NCBI RefSeq assembly: GCF_031583145.1
Contig: NZ_CP134050.1
Coordinates: 392,501-456,500, forward strand
DNA: 64,000 nucleotides
Origin: Brevibacillus brevis
GTDB taxonomy: Bacteria > Bacillota > Bacilli > Brevibacillales > Brevibacillaceae
Direction of reading: 5' to 3'
Made by a program: the position numbers and the translations under genes. This document shows, piece after piece, positions 1-9,475 of the stretch (its first letter is position 1; the number at the start of each line of letters is the position of its first letter). Below the pieces are notes generated by a model that did not search any database, was not told where the DNA came from, and worked only from the letters and a program-made list of their open reading frames with translations.

Positions 1-1002
<1,002 letters not shown>

Positions 1003-1045
1003 ACAATCTTGGCAATCATGCAGATCCAGTTTTGAAGGAATGGGA

Positions 1046-1101
1046 AAAGAAAGCTGTATTCTCTGTTACTTGAAAAAGTAGCGGTGAATACAGCTTTCTT
1101 T
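1046..1101 (+). terminator. rRNA operon terminator
   Basis: A 16-base arm at 1046-1061 (AAAGAAAGCTGTATTC) is perfectly repeated in inverted form at 1086-1101, with a 24-base loop. The 3' arm ends in TTTCTTT. It lies directly after the 23S gene and should end the rRNA transcript. Confidence 0.85.
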
Positions 1102-1272
1102 GCGTTCGGGCGGTGGCGTTCCATCGAGTCAGATCTCTTATTTTGGTGGAAGCGGAATCTTTTGCTTTTTCAAATCTAATTCAAAAAAATAGATGCTCTA
1201 ATGAATCTATCTATGACATCATGTCTGTCTATTGGCCCAAGCCAAGAGGTGGATGAAATGGAGGAAAGCAAG

Positions 1273-2814
1273 GTGAATCCAACGCTTCGAAAGATCGCCA
1301 TGGGTCTAATGGTACTGGCCGTGGTGACCGGATGCTCAAGCAATCCTGAAAATTCTAACAGGAGAAATAGCCAGGCTGCCCGAGCCGTGCCTGTAGAGGT
1401 GAAAAAAGCAACACAGGAAGAATTTGCGGTGCAGATGAATCTATCGGGACGGCTGGAAGCGATCCAGCAGGTCGATGTTCCTTCCAAGGCTACGGGCCGG
1501 GTCCAGAAGCTGCTTGTAAAGGTAGGGGACCAGGTCAAGAGTGGGCAACCGATTGCCGTCTTGGACGGAGAGGAGCTGCAGATTCAGCTGCAAAAGGCGC
1601 AAGCATCCATGATGTCAGCGAAGGCCAAATACGCAGAGGCGACAGAAGGAACAGACGCGGAGACGCTTGCGCAGACAGCCAATTCGCTGGCGGACCTGCA
1701 GAACAAGGCAAACGCCGCGAAAGTAGATCTGGAGCGTTCGGAAAAACTGTTCAGCGAAGGCGCCATTTCCACGGCAGAGGTGGAGAAAGCCCGATTGGCG
1801 TTGACGACGGCTTTGACCAACCTGGAGAATCAGAAGCAAAAAGCGCAGCAAGAGAAAAAAGGTCCGACGAAAGCAGAATTGGACAGTGCAGCGGCAACGC
1901 TCAAGCAGTCTGAAGCGGATTACGCCTTGTCCCAGTTAAATGTGGCCAATCTAACGATCAAGTCGCCGATCGATGGCGTGATCGGCTCTCTGTCCGCTAC
2001 AGTCGGGGAAAACGTATCAAACAACGCGGTCGTAGCGCAAGTGATCAATATCTCTACCATGAAAGTCACTGCGAAGGCTAGCGAGGGGCAAGTGGGCCAA
2101 TTCGAGCCGGGGCAGACCGTGACGGTGAAGGTCCCATCAGCCAATATGACGGTGAATGGAAAAATCACGTCCGTCAGCCCGTTGGCGGATTCGAGCAAGT
2201 CATACCCGATCGAGATCGAGGTAGAGAATAAGGAGTTGCGGGCAAAAGCAGGGATGGTCGCTTCAATTGAAGTGAAAGGAAATCCACACAAAGCCATCGT
2301 GGTTCCACGCGAGGCTGTCATTACGAAAGCCCAAAGCTCGTATGTATTCGTAGTCGAAGGAGAAAAAGCGAAACAAGTGACAGTCACAACAGGGGAATCC
2401 GATGGAACGAAAATCGAGATCCTGAGCGGACTGCAGGGCGGGGAGTCCGTGGTGGTGCAGGGTCAGAATACCCTGACAGACAATTCGACCGTAGCGGTCA
2501 TCGATCCGACCCAGCTGCAAAACGGTGGAGGAAAAAAGGCAGGGAATCGCGGCCAGGGCAGCGGGGCCGGTCAGCAAGGCGGCGCTGGTCGGCAAGATGG
2601 TGCGGCTCAGCAAGGTGAAGCGGGTCAACAAGGCGGCGCCGGTCAGCAAGGTGAAGCGGTTCAACAAGGCGGCAGGGGTCAGCAAGGTGGAGCCGGTCGC
2701 CAAGGGGGAGAAAGCCAGCAAGGCGGACAGGGCACTTCGGGTGGACAAGCCAACCCTGGCGGACAAACCAACAGCACAGGCACCCCCGAGCCAACGGCAA
2801 CTCCAAAAGGATAG
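1273..2814 (+). CDS. RND efflux periplasmic-adaptor-type lipoprotein (HlyD/AcrA family)
   Basis: This is the membrane fusion subunit of an RND exporter; it links the pump encoded next to the outside of the membrane. I chose the GTG at 1273, eight bases after GGAGG (1260-1264); in-frame ATGs lie upstream at 1258 and 1201. From this start, residues 1-21 form a lipoprotein signal ending in VVTGC, so Cys21 would carry the lipid anchor. A biotinyl-lipoyl half (VPSKATGRVQKLLVKVGDQV), a long coiled-coil hairpin rich in Ala, Lys and Glu, the second lipoyl half (IKSPIDGVIGSL) and a beta-barrel follow in the order typical of the family. The last 80 or so residues are a Gln/Gly-rich repeat tail that the family normally lacks. 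The stop codon abuts the pump gene, so the two are co-translated. Confidence 0.9.
   Translation: MNPTLRKIAMGLMVLAVVTGCSSNPENSNRRNSQAARAVPVEVKKATQEEFAVQMNLSGRLEAIQQVDVPSKATGRVQKLLVKVGDQVKSGQPIAVLDGEELQIQLQKAQASMMSAKAKYAEATEGTDAETLAQTANSLADLQNKANAAKVDLERSEKLFSEGAISTAEVEKARLALTTALTNLENQKQKAQQEKKGPTKAELDSAAATLKQSEADYALSQLNVANLTIKSPIDGVIGSLSATVGENVSNNAVVAQVINISTMKVTAKASEGQVGQFEPGQTVTVKVPSANMTVNGKITSVSPLADSSKSYPIEIEVENKELRAKAGMVASIEVKGNPHKAIVVPREAVITKAQSSYVFVVEGEKAKQVTVTTGESDGTKIEILSGLQGGESVVVQGQNTLTDNSTVAVIDPTQLQNGGGKKAGNRGQGSGAGQQGGAGRQDGAAQQGEAGQQGGAGQQGEAVQQGGRGQQGGAGRQGGESQQGGQGTSGGQANPGGQTNSTGTPEPTATPKG
2554..2760 (+). repeat. degenerate in-frame repeats coding a Gln/Gly-rich tail
   Basis: The 3' end of the adaptor gene is built from degenerate units coding for QQGG, GAGQ and similar runs. 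Two nearly identical 30-base copies lie at 2608-2637 and 2644-2673, a 36-base period. Such tracts can change in length by slippage. The encoded tail is hydrophilic and probably disordered. Confidence 0.75.
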
Positions 2815-2823
2815 GTGATCCCC

Positions 2824-5800
2824 ATGCATATATCGGAACGAGCCATTCGACGACCCGTCACGGTCATGATGGGCGTCCTCATCGTGATTATCTTGGGAAT
2901 CATGTCGCTGAGCCGGATTCCTATCGATTTGTACCCAAAAATTGAAATACCGACCATCGCCGTCATCACCAGTTATTCGGGGGTAGGTCCCGAAGAAATG
3001 GAGAATCTCGTCACCAAGCCGATCGAACAGGCCGTCGCGACGGTCGCTGGCATCAAGTCGGTGAGCTCCACCTCCAGGGAAGGGAATTCGATGGTCATCG
3101 TAGAGTTCAATTACGGGGTGGATTTGGACAAGGCCGTCACGGAAGTCACGCAAAAAGTCGAGCGTGCGAAGCGCTCCTTGCCGGACGACGTGGACTCTCC
3201 GACGGTGGCCCGAATGGACCCGAACAGTACGGCCGTACTGACCTTGGCGGTGTCGGCAGACATGGGAGCCGACCAACTGAAAAGCTACGTGCAAGACCAG
3301 ATCGCCCCTGCGCTGGAGAGGGTGAACGGCGTCGCTTCCGTGACTGTATCCGGCGGTTTGGACCGGGAAATCAAGGTGGTTGTCGATCAGAGCAAACTGG
3401 AGCAGTACGGAATCACGGTCTCGGATATCAGCCAGCAGCTGAAGAGCCAAAACATGGACTCTTCCGGCGGGAACATCACGGAGGGCGGCGTGTCTTACAC
3501 CGTCCGTTCTCTGGGGAAATTCAAGTCGGTAGACGACATCCGCAAGGTATCGATTCCGTTGAAGGACGGAAGCCGGATCTTCCTCGAAGATGTGGCGCAA
3601 ATTCAGGACGGATTCAAAGAAGTATCCATCGAAAACACCATGAACAATCAGACGACGGTCACGCTCTCGATCATGAAGCAGTCGGGAACCAACACGGTTG
3701 CGGTCGTGGATGACTTGTACGCCGAGATGGTCAAGCAAAGGATGAGCATGCCGCAGTCGATGTCTGTCATGGCGCTCTCCGATCAGTCGTCGTTTATTCG
3801 CGCGTCTATCAACACGCTGGTTCATGACACCCTCATCGGAGGGGTGCTGGCGATCCTGATCATCTTGCTGTTCCTGAAAAGCGCGAGCAATACCGTCATT
3901 ATCGCCACGGCGATCCCGATCTCGGTCATTTCCACGTTTACGCTCATGTATTTTGCCGACATGTCGATCAACATCATGAGCTTGGGCGGTTTGACGCTGG
4001 GGATCGGGATGATCGTCGACGACGCGATCGTCGTTTTGGAAAACATCCATCGGCACCGGGAGACCGGCCTTTCCATCAAGGATTCGGCTGTCAAAGGTAC
4101 CAAGGAAGTGGCGATGCCCGTTATCGCTGCGACTTTGACGACTGTCGCGGTCTTTTTCCCGATCGTGTTTGTGGAAGGCGTCACTGCACAGATGTTCAGA
4201 GACCTCGGGGTCACGGTGTCGTTCTCCCTGCTCGCGTCTCTGATCGTCTCGCTGACGGTCACCCCTATGCTGACGGCCAAATGGACCACTTCGCATAAGA
4301 AAGACATGCTGAAAGCCGCACAGGCGGATTCACCGAAACACTCGCGCGTCCTGTCGACGTACAGACGCATCCTGAACTGGTCCCTGCATCACCGCAAATC
4401 GGTCCTGGCGATCGGGATCGCGTCGCTGGTGGCGGGCGTTGGTCTGATTCCGTTTATCGGGTCCGAATTCATGCCGACGTCCGATCAGGGGCAAATCAAC
4501 GTCTCCATCTCCATGCCGAACGGGACGGAGCTGGAGAAGACGAGGGAAGCGGTCACGCAAGCGCAGGCGATTTTGTCGACCATTCCCGAGGTGAAGACCA
4601 TCTTTACGGCAGTGGGCTCGACGAATGCTACCCGCGGCAACTCCGCCTCGACTTCAGCGGGTTCCTTTCTGCTGATCCTCTCCGACAAATCGGAGCGGCA
4701 ACGGTCGACCGCGGAAGTCACAGACGAAATCAGACAAAAGCTCAACCGCTTTCCCGGGGCAAGGCTCAGGGTCAGCGAGGCCGGGGGCACAACCTTGCCT
4801 GGCATGGGCGGTGGCGGCGGACAGTTCGGCGGCGCTTCGCCGATTTCCTACGCGATCCGCGGAAACGACGAAGATACGTTGAAGGAAGTAGCAGAGGGCC
4901 TGACGGCGGCGATCGCAGAAGTGCCCGGTGTGCGGGAAGCCGACAACAACCTCGAAGAGTCCCGCCCGGAAATCCAGGTGAAGCTGGACCGGGTGCGCGC
5001 CGCTGATTTGGGCGTTACACAAAGCCTCATTTCCAGCACGATTCAGACGGCCTTAAAAGACCAGGTCGCGACGAAATACGAGACGGCAGGGACGGAAGTG
5101 GACGTGACGCTCAGCCTTAGCGACGGTCAGGCGAGCAGCATGCAGGATATCGGAAACCTGCTGCTGACGACGCCAAAAGGAGAGCTGATCCAGATCAAGG
5201 ATGTGGCGGATGTCGTCATGGCAGCCGGTCCACAGGCGATTCAGCGCTACAACCAGACCCGCGTGGTCAACGTCACCGCGGCGACGGCTCCCGGTCAAGA
5301 CTTGGGAAGCGTGACAGCCGCAATCGATCAAGTGTTGGCCACTTATCCGATTCCGCCGGGCTACACAATTGAGAAGCAAGGTCAGAACCAGCAGATGGAT
5401 GAGTCGACCAAGAGCATGCTGATCGCGTTTGGCCTTGCCATTGTACTGGTGTACATCATTCTGGCCGCCCAGTTTGAATCGATGGTCTATCCGCTTTCCA
5501 TTATGCTTTCCGTTCCGCTGTCCATTTTCGGGGCGACATTCAGCCTCTGGGTGACGGGACGGCCGATCAGCGTCCCCGCCTTTATCGGGCTGATCCTGCT
5601 GGCAGGGCTGGTCGTGCGCAATGCGATCGTGTTGATCGACTTTACCAACATCCTGCGCCGCGAAGGGATGGAGCGGACGGAGGCATTGCTCACCGCAGGT
5701 CCTGTTCGTTTGCGCCCGATCCTGATGACGACGTTTTGTACCGTGCTGGCACTTTTGCCGCTGGCGCTCGGACTGGGGGAAGGGGCGGAAAGCCAGGCAC

Positions 5801-5967
5801 CCATGGCGACGGTGGTCATCGGAGGGTTGCTGTTTTCTACCATGCTTACCCTTGTTGTGATCCCGGTCGTTTATGCTATGCTTGATGATATGTCGATCCG
5901 TTTGAAAAAAGTGGTGCGGATCACGCTGCCGTTTCGCAAGCCAAAAACGGTGGGCATGGAAAAATAA
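2824..5967 (+). CDS. RND family multidrug efflux pump (AcrB/SwrC type)
   Basis: This is a proton-driven inner-membrane pump of about 1047 residues, the usual size for the AcrB family. The N-terminus (ISERAIRRPVTVMMGVLIVIILG) is the first membrane helix. Two large extracytoplasmic loops and two six-helix blocks follow. The fourth helix carries GGLTLGIGMIVDDAIVVLENIHRH, with the paired Asp residues used for proton relay. The start is either GTG 2815 or ATG 2824; I prefer 2824, which has AGGTGA just upstream and a conventional start to helix 1. The gene is coupled to the adaptor gene. In Gram-positives the closest well-known relative is SwrC/YerP of Bacillus subtilis, which gives resistance to surfactin-like lipopeptides. 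The substrate here is not known. A two-component pair follows and may control it. Confidence 0.92.
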   Translation: MHISERAIRRPVTVMMGVLIVIILGIMSLSRIPIDLYPKIEIPTIAVITSYSGVGPEEMENLVTKPIEQAVATVAGIKSVSSTSREGNSMVIVEFNYGVDLDKAVTEVTQKVERAKRSLPDDVDSPTVARMDPNSTAVLTLAVSADMGADQLKSYVQDQIAPALERVNGVASVTVSGGLDREIKVVVDQSKLEQYGITVSDISQQLKSQNMDSSGGNITEGGVSYTVRSLGKFKSVDDIRKVSIPLKDGSRIFLEDVAQIQDGFKEVSIENTMNNQTTVTLSIMKQSGTNTVAVVDDLYAEMVKQRMSMPQSMSVMALSDQSSFIRASINTLVHDTLIGGVLAILIILLFLKSASNTVIIATAIPISVISTFTLMYFADMSINIMSLGGLTLGIGMIVDDAIVVLENIHRHRETGLSIKDSAVKGTKEVAMPVIAATLTTVAVFFPIVFVEGVTAQMFRDLGVTVSFSLLASLIVSLTVTPMLTAKWTTSHKKDMLKAAQADSPKHSRVLSTYRRILNWSLHHRKSVLAIGIASLVAGVGLIPFIGSEFMPTSDQGQINVSISMPNGTELEKTREAVTQAQAILSTIPEVKTIFTAVGSTNATRGNSASTSAGSFLLILSDKSERQRSTAEVTDEIRQKLNRFPGARLRVSEAGGTTLPGMGGGGGQFGGASPISYAIRGNDEDTLKEVAEGLTAAIAEVPGVREADNNLEESRPEIQVKLDRVRAADLGVTQSLISSTIQTALKDQVATKYETAGTEVDVTLSLSDGQASSMQDIGNLLLTTPKGELIQIKDVADVVMAAGPQAIQRYNQTRVVNVTAATAPGQDLGSVTAAIDQVLATYPIPPGYTIEKQGQNQQMDESTKSMLIAFGLAIVLVYIILAAQFESMVYPLSIMLSVPLSIFGATFSLWVTGRPISVPAFIGLILLAGLVVRNAIVLIDFTNILRREGMERTEALLTAGPVRLRPILMTTFCTVLALLPLALGLGEGAESQAPMATVVIGGLLFSTMLTLVVIPVVYAMLDDMSIRLKKVVRITLPFRKPKTVGMEK

Positions 5968-6009
5968 GGAGCTTGGGTAAGCGGCTTTGCAGATGAAAGA
6001 GGGATTGAT

Positions 6010-6684
6010 ATGCTGATTCTTGCAGTAGAGGATGAGCAAGCCCTGCTTCAGGCGATCGCCGGAGTCCTCTCGGATGAAGGCTACCAAGTGGACACCGCCG
6101 AGCGTGGAGACGACGGGCTTTTGCTGGCCCAGCGGGGAATTTACGACCTGCTGGTGCTCGATATCATGATGCCGGGAATGGACGGGCTGACTATGGTCAA
6201 AACGCTCCGTGCGAAGGGGATTACGACGCCGGTGCTGTTTTTGACGGCAAAGGACAGCGTGAAGTCCCGCGTGGAAGGTCTGGACGCGGGGGCGGACGAC
6301 TACCTGGTCAAGCCGTTTGCCGCGGAAGAACTGACTGCCCGTGCGAGAGCGCTTCTGCGCCGCAACGGCAAAACAGGAGCGGAGGGCGAAATGTCGTACG
6401 GCCCGCTCTCCCTGAAAGTGAACGAATACGACGGCTTCATCGACGACGAGCCGATGAAGCTGACGACAAAGGAATACGAGCTGCTCAAGTACTTTTTGCA
6501 AAACCGGGAACAGATCTTGACCCGCCAGCAAATTTTTGACCGGGTGTGGGGGATCGACTCGGAAGCCAACTACGGGGTGGTCGACCTGTACGTCCACTAC
6601 TTGCGGAAGAAGCTGGGGCCTTATGAAGGCTTTATCCGCACGATCCGCAACGTGGGCTACATTTTGAAGAAGGAAGAACGATAA
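6010..6684 (+). CDS. OmpR/PhoB-type response regulator
   Basis: The 224-residue protein has a receiver domain with the phospho-acceptor Asp51 in VLDIMMPGMDG, the conserved Lys in DYLVKPFAAEEL, and a C-terminal winged helix (TTKEYELLKYFL...RVWGIDSEANYGVVDLYVHYLRKKL). Its stop overlaps the start of the kinase gene (TAATG at 6682-6686), so the two proteins are made in step. The pump operon ends 42 bases upstream, with no terminator seen between them, which suggests a common transcript and a role in controlling efflux. The stimulus is unknown. Confidence 0.93.
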   Translation: MLILAVEDEQALLQAIAGVLSDEGYQVDTAERGDDGLLLAQRGIYDLLVLDIMMPGMDGLTMVKTLRAKGITTPVLFLTAKDSVKSRVEGLDAGADDYLVKPFAAEELTARARALLRRNGKTGAEGEMSYGPLSLKVNEYDGFIDDEPMKLTTKEYELLKYFLQNREQILTRQQIFDRVWGIDSEANYGVVDLYVHYLRKKLGPYEGFIRTIRNVGYILKKEER

Positions 6685-7973
6685 TGTTTCAAAAAACCCG
6701 GATTCGCCTGGTGGCTTTGAATGTCATCGTCGTTTTCCTGCTGCTGAACGGCTTGGGAAGCGCCGTTTACTTCACGATGAAATACCGCCTCTACTCCCAG
6801 GTGGACCACGAGCTGTCCAAGGTGGCGCAGCGATTGATGGTGGATCCGTTGCCGCGCCTCCAGCGGATCAACGAGGATCCGTTTCCGTACAACCGAAGCG
6901 AGCGCAAAAAATTCAGCGATCTGGACCGCCGGTATGCCCTGATCGTATGGGATGGGCTGGGACAAGTCATCGGCACGGCTTTCGGCGACCGCCTGGAGCC
7001 GGACGACCTGGCAGACTTTCGGCATATCGGCAAGCCGGACGGCATCGAGACCATGACGGTCGACGGGCAAGCCTTTCGCGTCCAGACAGTCACGATTCCG
7101 AAAAAGGTGGTCGTCGGCGAGCGCTTGCAGTTTGCCATGCAGTATCAAGTCGTCTACAATTTGGCCCCGGAGCAAAACATGCTGAACAGCCTGCTTTACG
7201 TCGTGGTGATCGGGGATGCCGTCAGCATCGTGATCGCGGTCGTGGCCGGCCTGTTCCTCGCCAGAAGGGCTCTCGTGCCGATCCAGGTCTCCTGGGAGAA
7301 GCAGCAGCAGTTCATCGCGGACGCCTCCCATGAGCTGCGTACGCCTTTGGCGGCCATTCTGGTCAATCTGGAGCGCCTGTTTCGCTATCCGGACCATACG
7401 ATCGAGCAGGAAAGCGAAAAGATCATGATCGGGATGCAGGAGGCGCGGCGGTTGACCAAGCTGGTGTCGGACCTGTTGACGCTGGCCCGCAGCGATTCGA
7501 ACGAACTGCAAATCATGCAGCAAAAGCTGCGGCTGGACGAGCTGGTGCTCAAGTGTACGCAGGTATTTTCCCAGATGGCGATCGTCAAGGAGGTCAGCCT
7601 GGAGACAGACATCGAGCAGCCGCTGGAGATGGTTGGTGACGAGGAACGCTTGCACCAGCTGCTGGTCATTCTGCTGGACAATGCCCTGAAGTACACGAAC
7701 GAGGGCGGCGAGATCTTCGTCTCCTGCAAAAGAGAAGGACAGCGCGTGGCAGTCATGGTCAAGGATACCGGGATCGGTATACCGAAAGAGGATATTCCTT
7801 TTCTGTTTGACCGATTTTTCCGCGTAGACAAGATGCGCTCGCGAGTGACGGAAGGGACAGGACTGGGCTTGTCCATCGCGAAGTGGATCGTGGACGCGCA
7901 CCACGGCAAAATCCAGGTGAGCAGCGAGGAAGGGGTAGGAACGAGCTTTCTGGTCACGCTGCCGCTCAAATAA
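6684..7973 (+). CDS. membrane sensor histidine kinase (HisKA/HATPase_c)
   Basis: The 429-residue kinase is the partner of the regulator just upstream. It has membrane helices at about residues 8-30 and 168-194 with a sensory loop of roughly 135 residues between them. The phospho-acceptor is His216 in FIADASHELRTPLAAI. The ATP-binding domain carries an N box (LLVILLDNALKYTNEGG), DTGIGIP and GTGLGLSIAKWIVDAHHG. The sensory loop shows no domain I can name. Confidence 0.93.
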   Translation: MFQKTRIRLVALNVIVVFLLLNGLGSAVYFTMKYRLYSQVDHELSKVAQRLMVDPLPRLQRINEDPFPYNRSERKKFSDLDRRYALIVWDGLGQVIGTAFGDRLEPDDLADFRHIGKPDGIETMTVDGQAFRVQTVTIPKKVVVGERLQFAMQYQVVYNLAPEQNMLNSLLYVVVIGDAVSIVIAVVAGLFLARRALVPIQVSWEKQQQFIADASHELRTPLAAILVNLERLFRYPDHTIEQESEKIMIGMQEARRLTKLVSDLLTLARSDSNELQIMQQKLRLDELVLKCTQVFSQMAIVKEVSLETDIEQPLEMVGDEERLHQLLVILLDNALKYTNEGGEIFVSCKREGQRVAVMVKDTGIGIPKEDIPFLFDRFFRVDKMRSRVTEGTGLGLSIAKWIVDAHHGKIQVSSEEGVGTSFLVTLPLK

Positions 7974-7985
7974 CCATAGAAAACG

Positions 7986-8024
7986 AAAAAAGCCGATTTC
8001 TCCAAAAGGGAAGTCGGCTTTTTT
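7986..8024. terminator. bidirectional terminator between kinase and bcrC
   Basis: AAAAAGCCGATTT and AAGTCGGCTTTTTT form a stem with one G-T pair around a short loop. T runs on both strands let it end the kinase transcript on the plus strand and the bcrC transcript on the minus strand. Confidence 0.85.
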
Positions 8025-8094
8025 CGCTGAAGGGCGAGAGGGAATGGAGTTGTAGGAGGCTGCTTGTAGGATGCTGCGGCGAACAGGCGGCGGA

Positions 8095-8694
8095 TCATAA
8101 ATCCTTGGCCTTTGTCTTTGAAGGGAAAACCGCCCGCTCGCCTCTCTCGTACAGCGTAAGAATGCTGTGGACGGCCCGCAGTCTCGGTACCACTAAATAG
8201 ACAGCCAGGGCGGAACCGATACTGATCAGTGCGCCCACGATGACATCCGCAGGATAATGTACCCCTACCCAGATACGGGAGATGCCTACGCAGAGGGCGA
8301 GCAGCATCCAAAGCAGTCTCCCCTTCTTTTTGAAAAGCCAGTAGCTCATGCAAAAGGAAAAAAACAAGATGGTATGGTCGCTCGGGAAGGAATTGTTGAC
8401 CGCTTTTTCTACGAGCTGGTTCACGTCCGGCAGCTCCGCAAATGGCTGCTGGTTGAAGTGGAGGCTTCCCGCTGCTTTTCCGAGCAACTCGGCGAGGAAG
8501 AACGTGACAGTCGCACAGACCACCATCATTCGGTTTTCATCTGTTCGCGTAAACCAATACAAAAGCGCGCTCAACGCCAAGATGTAGACCATATACTCTG
8601 CTATGAATGTAAATGCAGGATTCAACACAGGGAAATGCTTTCCCAGGTCATTGATCATCCTGAAGTAGTGAACGTTGATTTCACTTGCGTTCAT
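8095..8694 (-). CDS. bcrC: undecaprenyl-diphosphatase, PAP2 family (BcrC type)
   Basis: This 199-residue membrane protein probably removes a phosphate from undecaprenyl pyrophosphate outside the membrane, recycling the lipid carrier for cell-wall synthesis and giving bacitracin tolerance. It has about five membrane helices. The PAP2 signature is present as Lys73 (GKAAGSLHFNQQPF), SFPSDHT at 102-108 and SRIWVGVHYPAD at 139-150. The usual Arg-Pro of the first motif is Gln-Pro; I recall this variant in Bacillus cereus-type BcrC proteins, so I do not take it as a sign of loss. The start ATG has a GAGGAGGA site upstream. The gene stands alone and convergent to the two-component operon. Confidence 0.88.
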   Translation of the reverse strand: MNASEINVHYFRMINDLGKHFPVLNPAFTFIAEYMVYILALSALLYWFTRTDENRMMVVCATVTFFLAELLGKAAGSLHFNQQPFAELPDVNQLVEKAVNNSFPSDHTILFFSFCMSYWLFKKKGRLLWMLLALCVGISRIWVGVHYPADVIVGALISIGSALAVYLVVPRLRAVHSILTLYERGERAVFPSKTKAKDL

Positions 8695-9002
8695 GTTACA
8701 AAAATCCTCCTCTTTCCAGATAGCAGGATTTTATCCCATTCGGAGGGATAGACAAATCGATTTATCTTTACACGCACTTACAGTATTGTAAGGTTGGCGG
8801 CTCGATCTTGCGGATGTATGCAAGACGGCGACTAGATCGTGCAAATGCCATCAATCATAAGGCCAATATTCGTTTTCAAGGTGCTGGCCTATTTACGGGC
8901 CGACACTTACTAGACTTTTTCGCTTTACATCTTTACAAAGTCAGTTACACTTGGGAAAGAGGGTATACTACCCAAAGGCAGCTTTTGAACAAGGAGTGAG
9001 AG
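8695..9002. other. intergenic region, bcrC / hesB-like, 308 bases
   Basis: Two genes are read outwards from this region. It holds the probable bcrC promoter on the minus strand and a 16-base dyad CTTACA-GTAT-TGTAAG at 8777-8792. On the plus strand a TATACT box at 8964-8969 sits ahead of AAGGAGTGAG, the ribosome site of the next gene. No further coding sequence or known RNA was seen. Confidence 0.5.
8728..8755 (-). promoter_or_regulatory. probable sigma-A promoter of bcrC
   Basis: On the minus strand TTGTCT (8750-8755) and TAAAAT (8728-8733) are 16 bases apart, about 35 bases ahead of the bcrC start codon. No extracytoplasmic-function promoter of the kind that controls bcrC in Bacillus subtilis was obvious. 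Confidence 0.45.
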
Positions 9003-9293
9003 ATGATGGATTTGACAGTGACGACTGCAGCGGTTGACTGGTTTCGTCAGGAATGGGGGTGCGAAGCCGGAGACAGCATTCGCTTCTTTGTTCGATACGG
9101 CGGAGTGAGCACCGTTCAGGACTCGTTTTCGATGGGGATCGCCAAGGAACAGCCGAACGAAGTGGGCATTTCCACAGAGGTGAACGGCATCACGTTTTAC
9201 ATGGAAAAGGATGAGCTGTGGTACATGAACGGAAAAGGGCTGACGGTCGACTATTTGCCGGCGACGGACGAAGTAGACTTTCGGCTGACGTAA
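9003..9293 (+). CDS. HesB/YadR/YfhF-type small protein without scaffold cysteines
   Basis: This 96-residue protein has the fold pattern of the HesB/IscA family, with GDSIRFFVRYGG, a DSFSMGIAKE segment and a C-terminal VDYLPATDEVDFRL. It contains only one cysteine (Cys20), so the three cysteines that A-type iron-sulfur carriers use are missing. It is therefore unlikely to carry an Fe-S cluster in the known way. Relatives of this cysteine-poor kind exist in Bacillus (YneR-like). The start is ATG 9003 or the next ATG at 9006; AAGGAGTGAG lies just upstream. It is a single-gene unit with its own terminator. Confidence 0.75.
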   Translation: MMDLTVTTAAVDWFRQEWGCEAGDSIRFFVRYGGVSTVQDSFSMGIAKEQPNEVGISTEVNGITFYMEKDELWYMNGKGLTVDYLPATDEVDFRLT

Positions 9294-9315
9294 TACAGAC
9301 AGAGAGCCAGAGACA

Positions 9316-9345
9316 GAGGATCCGTTGTTCGGGTCTTCTTTTTTT
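9316..9345 (+). terminator. terminator of the HesB-like gene
   Basis: GAGGATCCG and CGGGTCTTC pair with two G-T pairs around a five-base loop, followed by seven T residues. Confidence 0.75.
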
Positions 9346-9475
9346 AATTGGGCGACCGCGGCTCCGCCAAAAGCCATGGGGCACTCAGGTTTTCGAATGG
9401 AAAGAGGAAAGACTCTTGCACTTGGAGAGGGTTGGATTTATAGTAAGCATAACACTAACTACTAAGGGTGAGTCG

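Noticed and set aside
2554-2760. Repeats that could suggest a CRISPR array
   Set aside because: The units are in frame with the adaptor gene, vary along their length and have no spacers.
2263-4296. 677-codon open frame antisense to the RND genes
   Set aside because: His/Arg/Asp-rich composition typical of the reverse frame of a high-G+C gene; the plus-strand genes are clear.
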